NCBI GenBank assembly: GCA_021788415.1
Contig: JAJYKR010000002.1
Location: forward strand, 128,689 to 192,688
Source: an archaeon
GTDB taxonomy: Archaea; Thermoproteota; Nitrososphaeria; Nitrososphaerales; UBA183
Length of the DNA: 64,000 nt
Direction of reading: 5' to 3'
In this document: positions 51,046-60,540 of the stretch, in pieces
Position numbering within the stretch: the first letter of the stretch is position 1
How the letters are laid out: the number at the start of each line of letters is the position of its first letter
Translations under genes and position numbers: made by a program
The notes under the pieces: model-generated
Databases searched by the model: none
Seen by the model: only the letters and a program-made list of their open reading frames with translations
Told to the model about the DNA's origin: nothing

Positions 51046-52634
51046 CACGGTCGAACGACAGGTTCCAGGAAGCTGCCTCGCAGGTCGCTGAGCAGGTCGC
51101 CCGGGGGGTTCTCCGTACCCGCATGGACCTGGAGAGGGCGAAGAAGCGCGCAGCGTCGGACCATGACCTCGGCCGCTACCTCTCCAACTCAGAGATACTG
51201 AGCGCCCTTTCGCCCGCCGCCCGCCCAAAGTTCGAGGAGCTCCTGAGGGTACATCCTCGGAGGAGCGCGTCCGGGATTGTGGTGGCGACAGCGTTCTCCG
51301 CTCCCTTCGCCTGCCCACACGGCACCTGCGTATTCTGCCCCGGAGGCCCACGCCTGGGCACCCCACAGTCCTATCTCCCACGCAGCCCGGGGATGAGGTC
51401 GGCCCTCGAAGCCGACTTCGACCCTTGCCTGCAGGTGAGGAAGTCCCTCGCGAAGTACGAGGCGAACGGCCACGAGACAGGCAAGGTGGAAGCCATCATC
51501 GAAGGGGGGACCTTCATCGCAGTCCCCCGCGACTACCAGCTGGGATTCGTCAAGGGGGTCTACGACGGGCTGAACGGGCGCGAGTCCGCGACTCTGGAAG
51601 AGGCCCAGTCTGCAAATGAAACCGCCGGAAGCAGGTGCGTCGGCCTCACCCTCGAGTCAAAGCCCGACTGGTGCAAGCCCGACGACATCGACCTGATGCT
51701 GACCTACGGCATCACCCGGCTCGAAATCGGGGTGCAGAGCCTGAGGGATGAGGTCCTCGCGACGTCCAACAGGGGGCACACGGTCGAGGACTCTGAGAGG
51801 GCGTTCCAGGTCGCCAGGGACGCTGGCCTGAAGGTGACCGCCCACATGATGCCGGGCCTCCCAGGCGCGACCCAGGAGGAGGACCTCGAGGACTTGAGGA
51901 GGCTGTTCGAAGACGGGTCGTTCAGGCCGGACATGTCGAAGCTCTACCCCACCCTCGTCGTCCCTGGGACGGCCCTCGCCAGGCAGTTCGAGGCTGGGCT
52001 CTACGAACCGTATAGCGTCGAGACCGTGGTGGAGCTCTTGAGCGAGATGAAGCGCTCTGTCCCCAGGTGGCACAGGATCATGCGGATACAACGAGAGATT
52101 CCCGCTGACGAGATAGCGGGCGGCGTTCAGGACGGGAACCTGCGCCAGCTGGTCCTCCGGAGGGTCGAAGAGAAGGGGTTCTCTTGCCAGTGCATCAGGT
52201 GCAGGGAGGTCGCCCTCCGGGAACCCGGCGCATTCGAAGGCGGGGACGAGTCGGCCTACAGGGAACTCCGGTACGACGCGTCGGGCGGGACCGAGGTCTT
52301 CGGGTCCTTCGAGTCCGTGAAGTCTGGCGTCATCGCCGCCTTCGTCAGGTTGAGGCTCCCGTCGGCCAGGGCTCACAGGCCCGAAATGGCCGGGGCCGCG
52401 GTCGTGAGAGAGCTGAGGGTCTACGGCAGGGCTGTCGGGGTGGGCCAGAGGCTGGGCTCGGCCTGGCAGCACAGAGGGTTCGGCTCGGCCCTCATGGCCG
52501 CAGCAGAGAAGACGGCTAGGGAAGAGTTCGGGGTCAGGCGGCTCGTCGTCACAAGCGCCGTCGGGACCCGCCGCTACTACCGGAAGCTGGGTTACGAGAA
52601 GGAGGGGCCCTACATGGCGAAGCGGCTCCTCTAA
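51042..52634 (+). CDS. elp3: Elp3, tRNA uridine C5 modification enzyme
   Basis: A 530-residue protein with a radical SAM domain and a C-terminal GNAT acetyltransferase domain. The Cys cluster is in [13 protein letters not shown] near residues 89-101 and [20 protein letters not shown] follows in the core; the acetyl-CoA site is in [19 protein letters not shown] near residue 490. It adds carboxymethyl-type groups to wobble uridines. GTG 51042 overlaps the rps30e stop, so it is co-transcribed with the intron-containing mRNA. Confidence 0.95.
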   Translation: MTRSNDRFQEAASQVAEQVARGVLRTRMDLERAKKRAASDHDLGRYLSNSEILSALSPAARPKFEELLRVHPRRSASGIVVATAFSAPFACPHGTCVFCPGGPRLGTPQSYLPRSPGMRSALEADFDPCLQVRKSLAKYEANGHETGKVEAIIEGGTFIAVPRDYQLGFVKGVYDGLNGRESATLEEAQSANETAGSRCVGLTLESKPDWCKPDDIDLMLTYGITRLEIGVQSLRDEVLATSNRGHTVEDSERAFQVARDAGLKVTAHMMPGLPGATQEEDLEDLRRLFEDGSFRPDMSKLYPTLVVPGTALARQFEAGLYEPYSVETVVELLSEMKRSVPRWHRIMRIQREIPADEIAGGVQDGNLRQLVLRRVEEKGFSCQCIRCREVALREPGAFEGGDESAYRELRYDASGGTEVFGSFESVKSGVIAAFVRLRLPSARAHRPEMAGAAVVRELRVYGRAVGVGQRLGSAWQHRGFGSALMAAAEKTAREEFGVRRLVVTSAVGTRRYYRKLGYEKEGPYMAKRLL

Positions 52635-52668
52635 TGGTTTAAGACCGAAAGGCCACAGCCGTCGTCGC

Positions 52669-53979
52669 ATGGGGGACCTCTCCGGCTACAAGGGCGGAGC
52701 CCTTCGGCTCCTCAGGGACGCCGGAGCGTACATAGGCGACGTCATAGAGATTCGCACCGACTTTGGCACTGTCACAGGTACACTTGTCCCGCGCTACCTC
52801 TACGGCGACGGCGAGCACGTGGTCCTGAAGCTGAAGTCGGGGTACAACGTCGGGCTCGGCCTTTCGGGGCTGGCGAAGGCGAAGGTGCTGTCGAAGGGAG
52901 AGAAGCCTTCCTTCTCCCCGCCCGCCTCTCCCAGAGCGGCGAAGGGTCTCCCGAGGGTCCTGATCCTGGGCACCGGGGGGACAATAGCCAGCCGCGTCGA
53001 CTACAGGACCGGCGCCGTGAGCCCCGCCGTGACCGCAGCTGAGCTGGACTCCCTGGTCCCCGAGCTCTCCGAGATAGCGAAGGTCCAGCCGGAGCTGCTC
53101 TTCGAGGTGTTCAGCGAGAACATGACCCCGCAACACTGGACGAGGCTCGCCAAGCGGGCCGCCAAGGCGGTCGGCGAGAAGTTCGATGGCGTCGTCATCA
53201 CCCACGGCACCGACACCCTGGGCTACTCGGCCGCAGCCCTGAGCTTCGCGCTCGCGGGGATACCTATCCCGGTGATCCTCGTAGGGTCGCAGCGCTCGTC
53301 GGACAGGCCTTCTTCTGACGCCCCGCTCAACCTGGTCGCGGCCGTCACGGTCGCAGCGGAGGGGAGCTTCTCCGGAGTCTACGTGGCGATGCATCTGGGG
53401 GAGAGCGACGACAAGGTGGCGTTCCACGGGGGGACCCGGGTGAGGAAGAACCACACTAGCAGGAGGGACGCCTTCTCGTCCATAGGGGTCCCCCTCGCCG
53501 CAGTCTTCGGCAGGTCCGGGCTGGAGCATGTAGCCGAGGGCCTCCCCGCCAGGGGGGGTTCCTTCAAGCCGAGGCCGAAGTTCGACGGAAGGGCCGCCCT
53601 GCTGAAGTTCTACCCTTCGATGCCAGGGGGGCTCGTGAGGGCCGCCAGGAGGAGCGGGGTGAAGGCAATCGTGATAGAAGGGACAGGCCTCGGGCACGTG
53701 AGCAGGGAGGTCTCGTCCGAGCTGGGGAGGTTCGTGAAGGCCGGAGGCCTTGCCTTCATGACGTCGCAGTGCATCAACGGGAGGGTTGACTTGAGCGTGT
53801 ACGACACGGGCAGGGACCTTCTGCACGTCGGGGTGCAGCCCCTCGAGGACATGCTTTCGGAGACAGCGCTCGTCAAGGCGATGTGGGTCCTGGGGACCGG
53901 CGCTTCGGGGTCGAAGGCCAGAGAGCTGATGGCATCCAACGTGGCTGGGGAGATCACCGCGCGGACCTTCCCGGGATGA
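52669..53979 (+). CDS. gatD: Glu-tRNA(Gln) amidotransferase subunit D
   Basis: A 436-residue protein: a small N-terminal beta domain (to about 85) and an asparaginase-type domain with LILGTGGTIASRVDY, VVITHGTDTLGYSAAAL and the later KNHTSRRDAFSS. It releases ammonia from amide donors and passes it to GatE. ATG 52669 lies about 27 bases after GGTTTAAGA (52635-52643), a likely TATA box. GatE follows 10 bases later. Confidence 0.96.
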   Translation: MGDLSGYKGGALRLLRDAGAYIGDVIEIRTDFGTVTGTLVPRYLYGDGEHVVLKLKSGYNVGLGLSGLAKAKVLSKGEKPSFSPPASPRAAKGLPRVLILGTGGTIASRVDYRTGAVSPAVTAAELDSLVPELSEIAKVQPELLFEVFSENMTPQHWTRLAKRAAKAVGEKFDGVVITHGTDTLGYSAAALSFALAGIPIPVILVGSQRSSDRPSSDAPLNLVAAVTVAAEGSFSGVYVAMHLGESDDKVAFHGGTRVRKNHTSRRDAFSSIGVPLAAVFGRSGLEHVAEGLPARGGSFKPRPKFDGRAALLKFYPSMPGGLVRAARRSGVKAIVIEGTGLGHVSREVSSELGRFVKAGGLAFMTSQCINGRVDLSVYDTGRDLLHVGVQPLEDMLSETALVKAMWVLGTGASGSKARELMASNVAGEITARTFPG

Positions 53980-53989
53980 GGGCGACTCC

Positions 53990-55897
53990 ATGAGGGACAA
54001 GGAGGGACTGCTCGTCGGGCTGGAGATTCACCAGCAGCTCGCCATACCGACCAAGCTCTTCTGCGCCTGCCCTCCGGTGAAGACAGACGAGTTCCCCTAC
54101 CACTTCGAACGGAGGCTGAGGCCTTCCCAGAGCGAGACCGGGAGGCTCGACCCGGCGGCCGTCTTCGAGTACGCGAAGGGGAGGTCCAACAGGTACTACT
54201 GGTCACCGGAGTCGGCGTGCCTCGTGGAGGCCGACGAGGAACCGCCTCATCCAATGAGCGGGGCGGGGCTCGAAGCGGCGCTCCTGGTGGGGACCGTCCT
54301 CGGCTCCCAGCTGGTGGACGAGGTGCACGTGATGAGGAAGATAGTGATAGACGGCTCCAACACAGGTGGGTTCCAGAGGACCGCGGTGGTCGGGCTGGGG
54401 GGCTCGTTCGAAGTCAACGGGGGCAGGGTCGGGGTCCAGTCGGTCACACTGGAGGAGGACGCCGCGAGGATCCTCGGCGAGGACTCGGAGTCACGGCACT
54501 TCGCGCTTGACAGGCTCGGCGTCGCGCTGGTCGAGGTGTCCCTGGACCCGGTCAGGGGAGCCCCGGAGCACGTAGGGGAGGTCGCGCTGCACCTCGGCCG
54601 TCTCCTCCGCTCGACCGGGAGGGTTGCCAGGGGGCTGGGGACCATCAGGCAGGACCTCAACGTGTCCCTGGCAGGAGGCAAGGTCGTCGAAGTGAAGGGG
54701 GTGCAGAAGCTCAACCTCCTCCCGCGGGTCGTCGAGTATGAAAGGAAGCGCCAGAGCATGCTCATCGGGGTGGCGGAGAAGCTCAGGGAGAAGGGCATCA
54801 GGAAGGTGAGTTGCAGGCACAGGGACGTCACCTCGCTGCTCGGCGCGTCGTCCTCGGGGGTGGTGAGACGGGCGGTCAGCGAAGGAGGGGTGGTCCACTG
54901 CATCGCGGCCGACGGGCTGGCCGGACTCCTTGGGTGGGAACCCGAGCCGGGGGTGAGGCTCGGCAAGGAGCTGGCGGAGGTCGCGAGGGCCAACTCCCTA
55001 GGAGGGGTCATACACTCCGACGAGTTCGAGAGGCAGGGACTGACAGGGGCGGAGGCGGCAGCTCTTGCCGGCGCGATGGGGGCGGACCATGAGTGCGCGC
55101 TGATACTGGTCGCCGGAAGGAGCGAAGCCGTCAGCAGGGTGGTCCCGCTCGTCGAGGCGAGGGCGGCCGAGGCGCCGTCGGGGGTGCCTCCTGAGACGAG
55201 AGCGGCGACAGACTCCGGGGAGACCAGGTACATGCGCCCAAGGCCCGGGTCGCAGAGGATGTACCCCGAGACCGACATCCAGGACATCGAGGTCGGAGAT
55301 GAAGTGAGGAGGAGGCTGGAGCGCGAAGCCCCCCTACCGTGGACGGAGTCAGTGGAGCGGCTCCAGAGGGCGTTTACCCTAAGCCGCGACCTTGCGCTGA
55401 AAGTCTACGACTCGGAGACGACCGGCGAGTTTGAGGCGTTGGCCGCGAGGCTCGGGCTCGAGCCCTCGTTCATCGCCTCGGTCCTGGTCGACCTTCCGGC
55501 AAGGCTCGAGAGAGAAGGGGTCCCAGAGTCGGCCGTCGGGCTGGGGCCCCTCACGGCGTCCCTCGAAGCTGTGGCCGCAGGCAAAGTCGCCAAGGAGGCT
55601 CTTCCGGAGGTATTGAAGGCGTCTGCGGAAAAGGGGGTCACAGTGGACCAGGCGATCCGTTCGCTCGGGCTGGGCGTCGTCACCGAAGAGTACGTCTCGC
55701 GCGTGGTGAGGGAGGTGGTGGGGCGCCAGACGAAGCTCGTCGCCGAGAGGGGCGAGGACGCCTTCTCCCCTCTGATGGGGGAGGCGATGAAGGAGCTCCG
55801 GGGCAAGGCAGACGGGTCCATGGTCGCTCGACTCCTGAGACGAGAGCTTGGGCTGGCCCGCAGCGGAGAGGGCTCAACCGGGCAGAATGGCGGCTAG
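53990..55897 (+). CDS. gatE: Glu-tRNA(Gln) amidotransferase subunit E
   Basis: A 635-residue protein of the GatB/GatE family: LLVGLEIHQQLAIPTKLFC at the start, MRKIVIDGSNTGGFQRT and GTIRQDLNVSL in the catalytic part, a GatE-specific AspRS-like insert (about 275-420, with RYMRPRPGSQRMYPETDI following it) and a C-terminal helical tail. It activates Glu-tRNA(Gln) with ATP and amidates it. This archaea-specific pair serves the tRNA-Gln at 21841. Confidence 0.96.
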   Translation: MRDKEGLLVGLEIHQQLAIPTKLFCACPPVKTDEFPYHFERRLRPSQSETGRLDPAAVFEYAKGRSNRYYWSPESACLVEADEEPPHPMSGAGLEAALLVGTVLGSQLVDEVHVMRKIVIDGSNTGGFQRTAVVGLGGSFEVNGGRVGVQSVTLEEDAARILGEDSESRHFALDRLGVALVEVSLDPVRGAPEHVGEVALHLGRLLRSTGRVARGLGTIRQDLNVSLAGGKVVEVKGVQKLNLLPRVVEYERKRQSMLIGVAEKLREKGIRKVSCRHRDVTSLLGASSSGVVRRAVSEGGVVHCIAADGLAGLLGWEPEPGVRLGKELAEVARANSLGGVIHSDEFERQGLTGAEAAALAGAMGADHECALILVAGRSEAVSRVVPLVEARAAEAPSGVPPETRAATDSGETRYMRPRPGSQRMYPETDIQDIEVGDEVRRRLEREAPLPWTESVERLQRAFTLSRDLALKVYDSETTGEFEALAARLGLEPSFIASVLVDLPARLEREGVPESAVGLGPLTASLEAVAAGKVAKEALPEVLKASAEKGVTVDQAIRSLGLGVVTEEYVSRVVREVVGRQTKLVAERGEDAFSPLMGEAMKELRGKADGSMVARLLRRELGLARSGEGSTGQNGG

Positions 55898-55951
55898 TCT
55901 CTTTTCTTAAATACAGCGAGCCCACAGGAAGCTCCGCCGGAGGAAGTCCAG

Positions 55952-56368
55952 TTGAACTTCGGATACCCATATGACCTCTATTTCGGAATCACAATAGGGT
56001 TCTTCGCGACAGCGGCTGTGGTTCTGGCGCTGGACAAGTTCGGGGACGCCATGTTCGAGAGGGGGGTCGCACGCCCCTTCTTCCTGGGGAAGTACAGACT
56101 GCATCACAGGAGCTTCCTGTTCAAGGTGGTCCCGGCGGCCTACGTTGCGATCGCAGGCATGGTCATCGCGGGACTCGTAAAGGTGGAGTGGGGCCTCCTG
56201 TGGACGGGACTCGCCGGGACCGCCCTGGTCGCCCTGGACTGCCTCGTCCTTGACTTGACCATGGACTACTTCAGGAAGGGACGAGGCTGGGGACTTCTGC
56301 GACATGAGCTCCTCTACTCCGCGGTCCTGGTGTACGCCTTCGCGGCGTTCTTGCGCTTCACGATCTAG
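55952..56368 (+). CDS. Four-helix membrane protein of unknown function
   Basis: A 138-residue protein with hydrophobic segments at about 8-27, 57-75, 79-98 and 118-136. A polar loop between the first two has a GKYRLHHRSF motif with two adjacent His, which could bind metal or a head group. I recognise no family. TTG 55952 is the start; CTTAAATAC (55904-55912) is the probable TATA box. This is the last gene before the right-hand accessory region. Confidence 0.6.
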   Translation: MNFGYPYDLYFGITIGFFATAAVVLALDKFGDAMFERGVARPFFLGKYRLHHRSFLFKVVPAAYVAIAGMVIAGLVKVEWGLLWTGLAGTALVALDCLVLDLTMDYFRKGRGWGLLRHELLYSAVLVYAFAAFLRFTI

Positions 56369-56386
56369 GACAGCGTGAGCCTGCAA

Positions 56387-56722
56387 CTAGGGGTCGGTTC
56401 GCTCCGGCCCCGGCCGGCTCCTCTGCCGGGTCTTGGACTCCATGGATACGAGCCTCGAGTCCACGAGGTCGACCTGGGCGGCAAGGACCTTCCTGTATGC
56501 CCTCAGAAGCTCAGCCTGCTCTTTCGACGTCGCTCCGTCTATGGACTTCATTGTGGCTGAAAAGCCCTTGGAAGCGGCCTCCATCGAAGCGTCCACCGAC
56601 TTCTGGACCGCTGGCGCCGCCCTCTTCAGCGCGACGTGGGCCGATTCTTCCGCCTTCTCAAGAATCTCTCTGAGCGACTTCAGTGTCTGCCGGGCCCTCG
56701 TCGTCATCTGGTCGGAACTCAA
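56387..56722 (-). CDS. Coiled-coil helical protein of unknown function
   Basis: From TTG 56722 (or ATG 56707) the protein is about 110 residues, rich in Ala, Ser, Glu, Lys and Arg, with long heptad-like stretches (TLKSLREILEKAEESAHVA, KEQAELLRAYRKVLAAQVDL). It resembles phasin-like or archaeal surface-binding helical proteins, but no motif fixes a role. CTCTTATGC (complement of 56774-56782) is a possible promoter element. The frame is open to 57019, but that upper part is shadow. Confidence 0.5.
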   Translation of the reverse strand: MSSDQMTTRARQTLKSLREILEKAEESAHVALKRAAPAVQKSVDASMEAASKGFSATMKSIDGATSKEQAELLRAYRKVLAAQVDLVDSRLVSMESKTRQRSRPGPERTDP

Positions 56723-57238
56723 GGCGACACCCCGCTGCTCGACTCGGAGCGCATGACTCCGCATCGCGGTCCCTGCGCATAAGAGTCTACGTTTTGGAAC
56801 GGCGGTCAGAGGTCCGAAATAGTGACCGTATGCCAGTCCATTCCGTTCCATGCCGCAGAATGCCGAGCGCGGACTACACACGCCAGATGAGCTCTTCTGT
56901 CCTAGAGTTCGGCAGGACCCTCCGGAGCCGTGCACCCTTGCCGAGGGACCCAGGGTCTCACAAGTGCTCCCCTTGTCTGACGGAGGGTCCGATGGCACCG
57001 GAGTGAGACTTTGGGGCAAGAGTTCGCAGTGGGCCGGAAGGGATGCAGTTAATTAATTAAGCGAATACCGAAGCGTGAATGTTCGTTAAACTACAGGCAG
57101 CTAAAGCTGACGAGACTTGACACGGTTACAGCTTCGCTTTCATTTCGAAACACAGAAGCTCCGGCAGATACCTCTAGGAGTTACGCAGTTGGTATCTGAC
57201 CTAACGGGCCTTCACCGGCTCGTCTAGGGCTCTTTTGC
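56723..57238. other. Gene-free stretch at the start of the right accessory region
   Basis: No convincing gene. Around 57032-57056 GGGCCGGAAGGGATGCAGTT resembles the sequence just before the IS1182-type element (10246-10264), suggesting a shared repeat or target. From about 57050 the DNA turns AT-richer (TTAATTAATTAAG). Confidence 0.4.
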
Positions 57239-57525
57239 ATGGCCCGGTTTACCCTTCCGATGTCGCCCCCCTTCATGAACCCACCAAGATGCGACGACCT
57301 CGACTACATCCAGTTCCTCATCGCTGCACAGAAGGTGTTCACATGCACGGAAGCCGCGAGGTGCTACCCTGAAGGGAGGATTCTCCAGCCCACGACGCCT
57401 TCACACGACTGCTGCAGAGGCAGCCTCCAGACACGGAGGCGCTGTGGCAAGAATCGAGGAGGTTCATCAGGAGAGACAGGGGCGTACTCGTACTCGACGA
57501 CACGACGCTCGACAAATCAGTATAG
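57239..57525 (+). pseudogene. Transposase remnant (N-terminal part, frameshifted)
   Basis: The frame starts with NPPRCDDLDYIQFLIAAQKV and CTEAARCYPEG. Near 57380 the protein-like reading moves to another frame: PAHDAFTRLLQRQPPDTEAL, then RRDRGVLVLDDTTLDK, the first DDE acid region of an IS4/IS701-like transposase. It ends at a TAG about 57525, so the rest of the element is gone. Confidence 0.65.
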
Positions 57526-57585
57526 ATTGACCCAAGCTAGAAATGTTTGCTTCGTACCCACCGCTATGGCAAGAGAACTTTCCTA

Positions 57586-58770
57586 CTAAGCGGAATTGAT
57601 CCACGTCTCGAACCATTGATTTCCATTGGGTGCAATGTTGCTTGTTGTAGTGTCCTGAGCATTTTGCTGAATGTACCAGTTGGTGAGTGGATTGGCATTT
57701 GTGTTCAGATTGATGCATGTCCCAGGTCCGTTCTGGTCACAGATAATTCCTGTGAAACTCACACAGTTGTTGCAGTTATTACTTGAGAAATGGGGGATCT
57801 GACATATGTATCCGGTATAGCCACCTGGTGAACACGCAGGAAGAGCAGGGGCCTCGAGAATATAGTACGCCCAAGTTTGCGAATTGTGGGGGAGACAAGC
57901 AATGTACTGAAGAGTCGAACTTCCACCAAGGGTCCAAGATTGTGCCCACTGGTCTTTGATTGGGTTGAAGGAACACACTGTGTAATCAACTGTGGTCTCT
58001 GTGATGGTCTGACCAGCGACGCCGTTCATCCATCCAGGTGGCGTGAAGAAGACTGGCGGCCGACTATCGTATATGTCCTCGGTCCATAACGAATAGCCGT
58101 TCGCATTTGCGGCGGGCAAAGTTGGTATGTCCATACCGGCCCACGCAGCACCTCCTTGTACCATGTTGCTTCCTTGGCTATTCTGACCAGTCCCTGTCCA
58201 CTCGGCGAAGGAGCAGCAAGCATTAGGGTTGGCGCCATGAGGAAGTGTCAAACTATTGGGGAACTGAATGTTTCCATATGCTTTGTACAGGGCCCAAGCG
58301 CTCCAACACCATCCGAATGTAGAGCCGGCACAGTCCTGAGCCGAGTACCCACCCCAATTAGCGCTTTGAGCGAAGACCATCTTCGGAGACGTGTCGTTGA
58401 CGAGGTAAATCTGTTGGATTGACCGAGTAGAATTTGCGACTTCCGCAACTACGTAACTGACTCGATCAGGAGAAAAGAAGATTATCCTAACGGTGGGGAC
58501 GATTCCAGGACCCCATGTGTAGCCGAAAGATGAATACGGGTCGATTGAGAATGGCTTTCCACCCGCTAGATTCTTGAACTGAGGCGATTGTTCCACAAGG
58601 AGGGCCAACTGATTGCCAGAGGATGACAGGGCGGTCGGACTTGGTGCCCCGTAGGGAAGACCTGAGTTGTTATTGGTGCCATTGGACTGTGCGTGCACCG
58701 TTGAGAAGGAAACTGAAGAAGCCAAGATTGGAACAATGAGAATCGCCACAAGGAACAATGCTTTCTTCAA
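57586..58770 (-). CDS. Secreted glutamic (G1/eqolisin-like) peptidase
   Basis: A 394-residue protein with a clean signal peptide (MKKALFLVAILIVPILASSV, cleavage near VHAQ). The mature domain has WGGYSAQ at the start, WTGTGQNSQG, a Gln in NMVQGGAAWAGMD, a Trp-Thr-Glu in YSLWTEDIYDSRPP, and a Glu in WAYYILEAPA. The Gln and Glu occupy the places of the catalytic pair of acid-active eqolisins. Several Cys could form disulfides. It appears complete, unlike the related genes at 13018 and 162. The peptidase role is inferred; the fold could also serve binding. Confidence 0.6.
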   Translation of the reverse strand: MKKALFLVAILIVPILASSVSFSTVHAQSNGTNNNSGLPYGAPSPTALSSSGNQLALLVEQSPQFKNLAGGKPFSIDPYSSFGYTWGPGIVPTVRIIFFSPDRVSYVVAEVANSTRSIQQIYLVNDTSPKMVFAQSANWGGYSAQDCAGSTFGWCWSAWALYKAYGNIQFPNSLTLPHGANPNACCSFAEWTGTGQNSQGSNMVQGGAAWAGMDIPTLPAANANGYSLWTEDIYDSRPPVFFTPPGWMNGVAGQTITETTVDYTVCSFNPIKDQWAQSWTLGGSSTLQYIACLPHNSQTWAYYILEAPALPACSPGGYTGYICQIPHFSSNNCNNCVSFTGIICDQNGPGTCINLNTNANPLTNWYIQQNAQDTTTSNIAPNGNQWFETWINSA

Positions 58771-58892
58771 GATTCAGAAGATCTGTTACAAGGAGTTCGC
58801 CAATAAGTATGCCGATTTTGGAACTTGAATTCCCAATCCGGAGTGGCCTGGGAAAAAGAGATAAAACTCTCTGGTGGTGCCTGCGTGAAGTC

Positions 58893-59099
58893 GTGAATAG
58901 GAGGACCAAAATCACCTTGCTGACTGTTCTGGTCGTTGTCGTATTTTTCGCCACAGAAGCCCCGATAATTTACGACCCTGGACCTTGCGTAGACAACCAA
59001 GTATGTATACCAAGTCGCTATGCATCAGTCACTAGAATTGCATTGGGATGCGGAGCTGAGATTTCACATGGCGTCTTCTTTCCTTGGGAATGCTATTAG
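58893..59099 (+). CDS. Small membrane-anchored protein
   Basis: A 68-residue protein from GTG 58893: RRTK, then a strong membrane helix (ITLLTVLVVVVFFA), then a short outside part with four Cys. GATAAAAC (58858-58865) lies about 31 bases before the start and supports expression. No family is recognised. It sits divergent from the G1-like gene. Confidence 0.45.
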   Translation: MNRRTKITLLTVLVVVVFFATEAPIIYDPGPCVDNQVCIPSRYASVTRIALGCGAEISHGVFFPWECY

Positions 59100-59254
59100 G
59101 TGCCAATGACGCATTTCCCGAGCGTTAGCCAGCCGGCCTCGCACAAAGGCCTTTTCGATATAGGGCGCTACACCAAGTTGTATATCTTAGCTGGAAATAG
59201 TTTTTCGGGCATCACAAACGACCCGCGGAACTGGGTTGCAATAGAGCTCGATTA

Positions 59255-60435
59255 CTAGTACGCCGTTAGGTAAATAGACGTTATTATTACAAGCGAACGT
59301 CTGCCATGCTATGATGCGTGAGAGTCGCACGTTCGGTGGAGCTTACTGATGACGAGGAGAGACAGCTCGCGAGGTGGTCCCGTGGTCGTTCTACGCCGCA
59401 GAGGCTCGTTCTCCGTTCGAACATAGTCCTCTTGGCGGCTCGTGGTTGGGAGAACAGACGCATTGCAAGCGAGCTGGACATGCGTCAAAATACCGTGTCT
59501 CTTTGGAGGAACAGGTTCGTCTCTCACCGAATCGAAGGAATAACGAGAGATGCCCCGAGGCCTGGGAGGAGGCCAAGAATCTCTCAGAAGAAGGTCGACG
59601 AGATCGTGGACAGGACGCTGCATACGAAGCCCAGAGGCTCAACCCAGTGGAGCACGCGCACCCTCGCGAAGGAGATTGGGGTGAGTAACTACACCATACA
59701 GCAGGTCTGGAAGGCGCACAGAATCCAGCCTCATAGGGAACGCTCGTTCAAGCTGAGCACCGACCCAGAGTTCAATGAGAGGGTGAGAGACGTCGTCGGT
59801 CTCTACATGAACCCGCCTGACAAGGCGGTGGTGATATGCGTGGACGAGAAGCCTGGGATACAGGCCCTCGACAGGAGCCAGACCATCCTGCCGCTCCGAC
59901 CAGGAATGGTCGCATCAAGGTCATGGGAGTATGAGAGAAACGGGAAGATAGACCTCTTCGCCACACTGGGCATACTCGACGGTACCGTCGTCACGCAGCT
60001 CCACAGGAGGCACCGCCATCAGGAGTTCCTCATCTTCCTCCGCGAGATTGACGAGAAGGTTCCGAAGGAGCTGGATGTGCACATGGTCCTCGACAACCTC
60101 AAGACCCACACCACTCCAGCCGTGAACAGATGGTTCGAGAGGCATCCGAGGTTCAGGCTGCATTTCACTCCCACGGATGCGTCGTGGTTGAACATGGTCG
60201 AATCCTGGTTCAGCCAGCTCGCAGAGAGACAGATACGAAGGAACTCATTTCCACATGCCACAGCGCTCAGCAAAGCGATCAGGGAGTTCGTGGCAGAGTA
60301 TCAGAAGAACCCCCGACCCTTCGTATGGACGGTAGACGCAGACGACATCCTGAGGAAAGTTGTTAGGCTCAGGCAACTAACAGGCGAGCAGTCAGCGATA
60401 AGATAATTCCCCATCCGTTAGTTACAGCGTACTAG
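59255..60435. mobile_element. IS630-family insertion sequence
   Basis: Ends share CTAGTACGC (59255-59263) and its complement GCGTACTAG (60427-60435). IS630/Tc1-type elements insert at TA and duplicate it, and CTAG targets are common; the outer CTA/TAG fits. A single intact transposase gene lies inside, so the element may still be active or be recent. Confidence 0.7.
59318..60406 (+). CDS. IS630-family transposase
   Basis: A 362-residue protein with an N-terminal helix-turn-helix (RGWENRRIASELDMRQNTVS) and second DNA-binding part (STRTLAKEIGVSNYTIQQVW), then the DDE domain: VVICVDEKPGIQALDR, HMVLDNLKTHTTPAV and SWLNMVESWFSQLAERQI. All three acidic regions are present. The start is GTG 59318. 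Confidence 0.92.
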   Translation: MRVARSVELTDDEERQLARWSRGRSTPQRLVLRSNIVLLAARGWENRRIASELDMRQNTVSLWRNRFVSHRIEGITRDAPRPGRRPRISQKKVDEIVDRTLHTKPRGSTQWSTRTLAKEIGVSNYTIQQVWKAHRIQPHRERSFKLSTDPEFNERVRDVVGLYMNPPDKAVVICVDEKPGIQALDRSQTILPLRPGMVASRSWEYERNGKIDLFATLGILDGTVVTQLHRRHRHQEFLIFLREIDEKVPKELDVHMVLDNLKTHTTPAVNRWFERHPRFRLHFTPTDASWLNMVESWFSQLAERQIRRNSFPHATALSKAIREFVAEYQKNPRPFVWTVDADDILRKVVRLRQLTGEQSAIR

Positions 60436-60540
60436 CGATCCTGGCCCTTTTCTAGTACCGTTTGACGTGGTAGAATAGACCAGTACTTTCCTCCTTCATG
60501 GGGTATGCTCCTTGCTTTCTCCTCCATTTTCCAATCGGAG

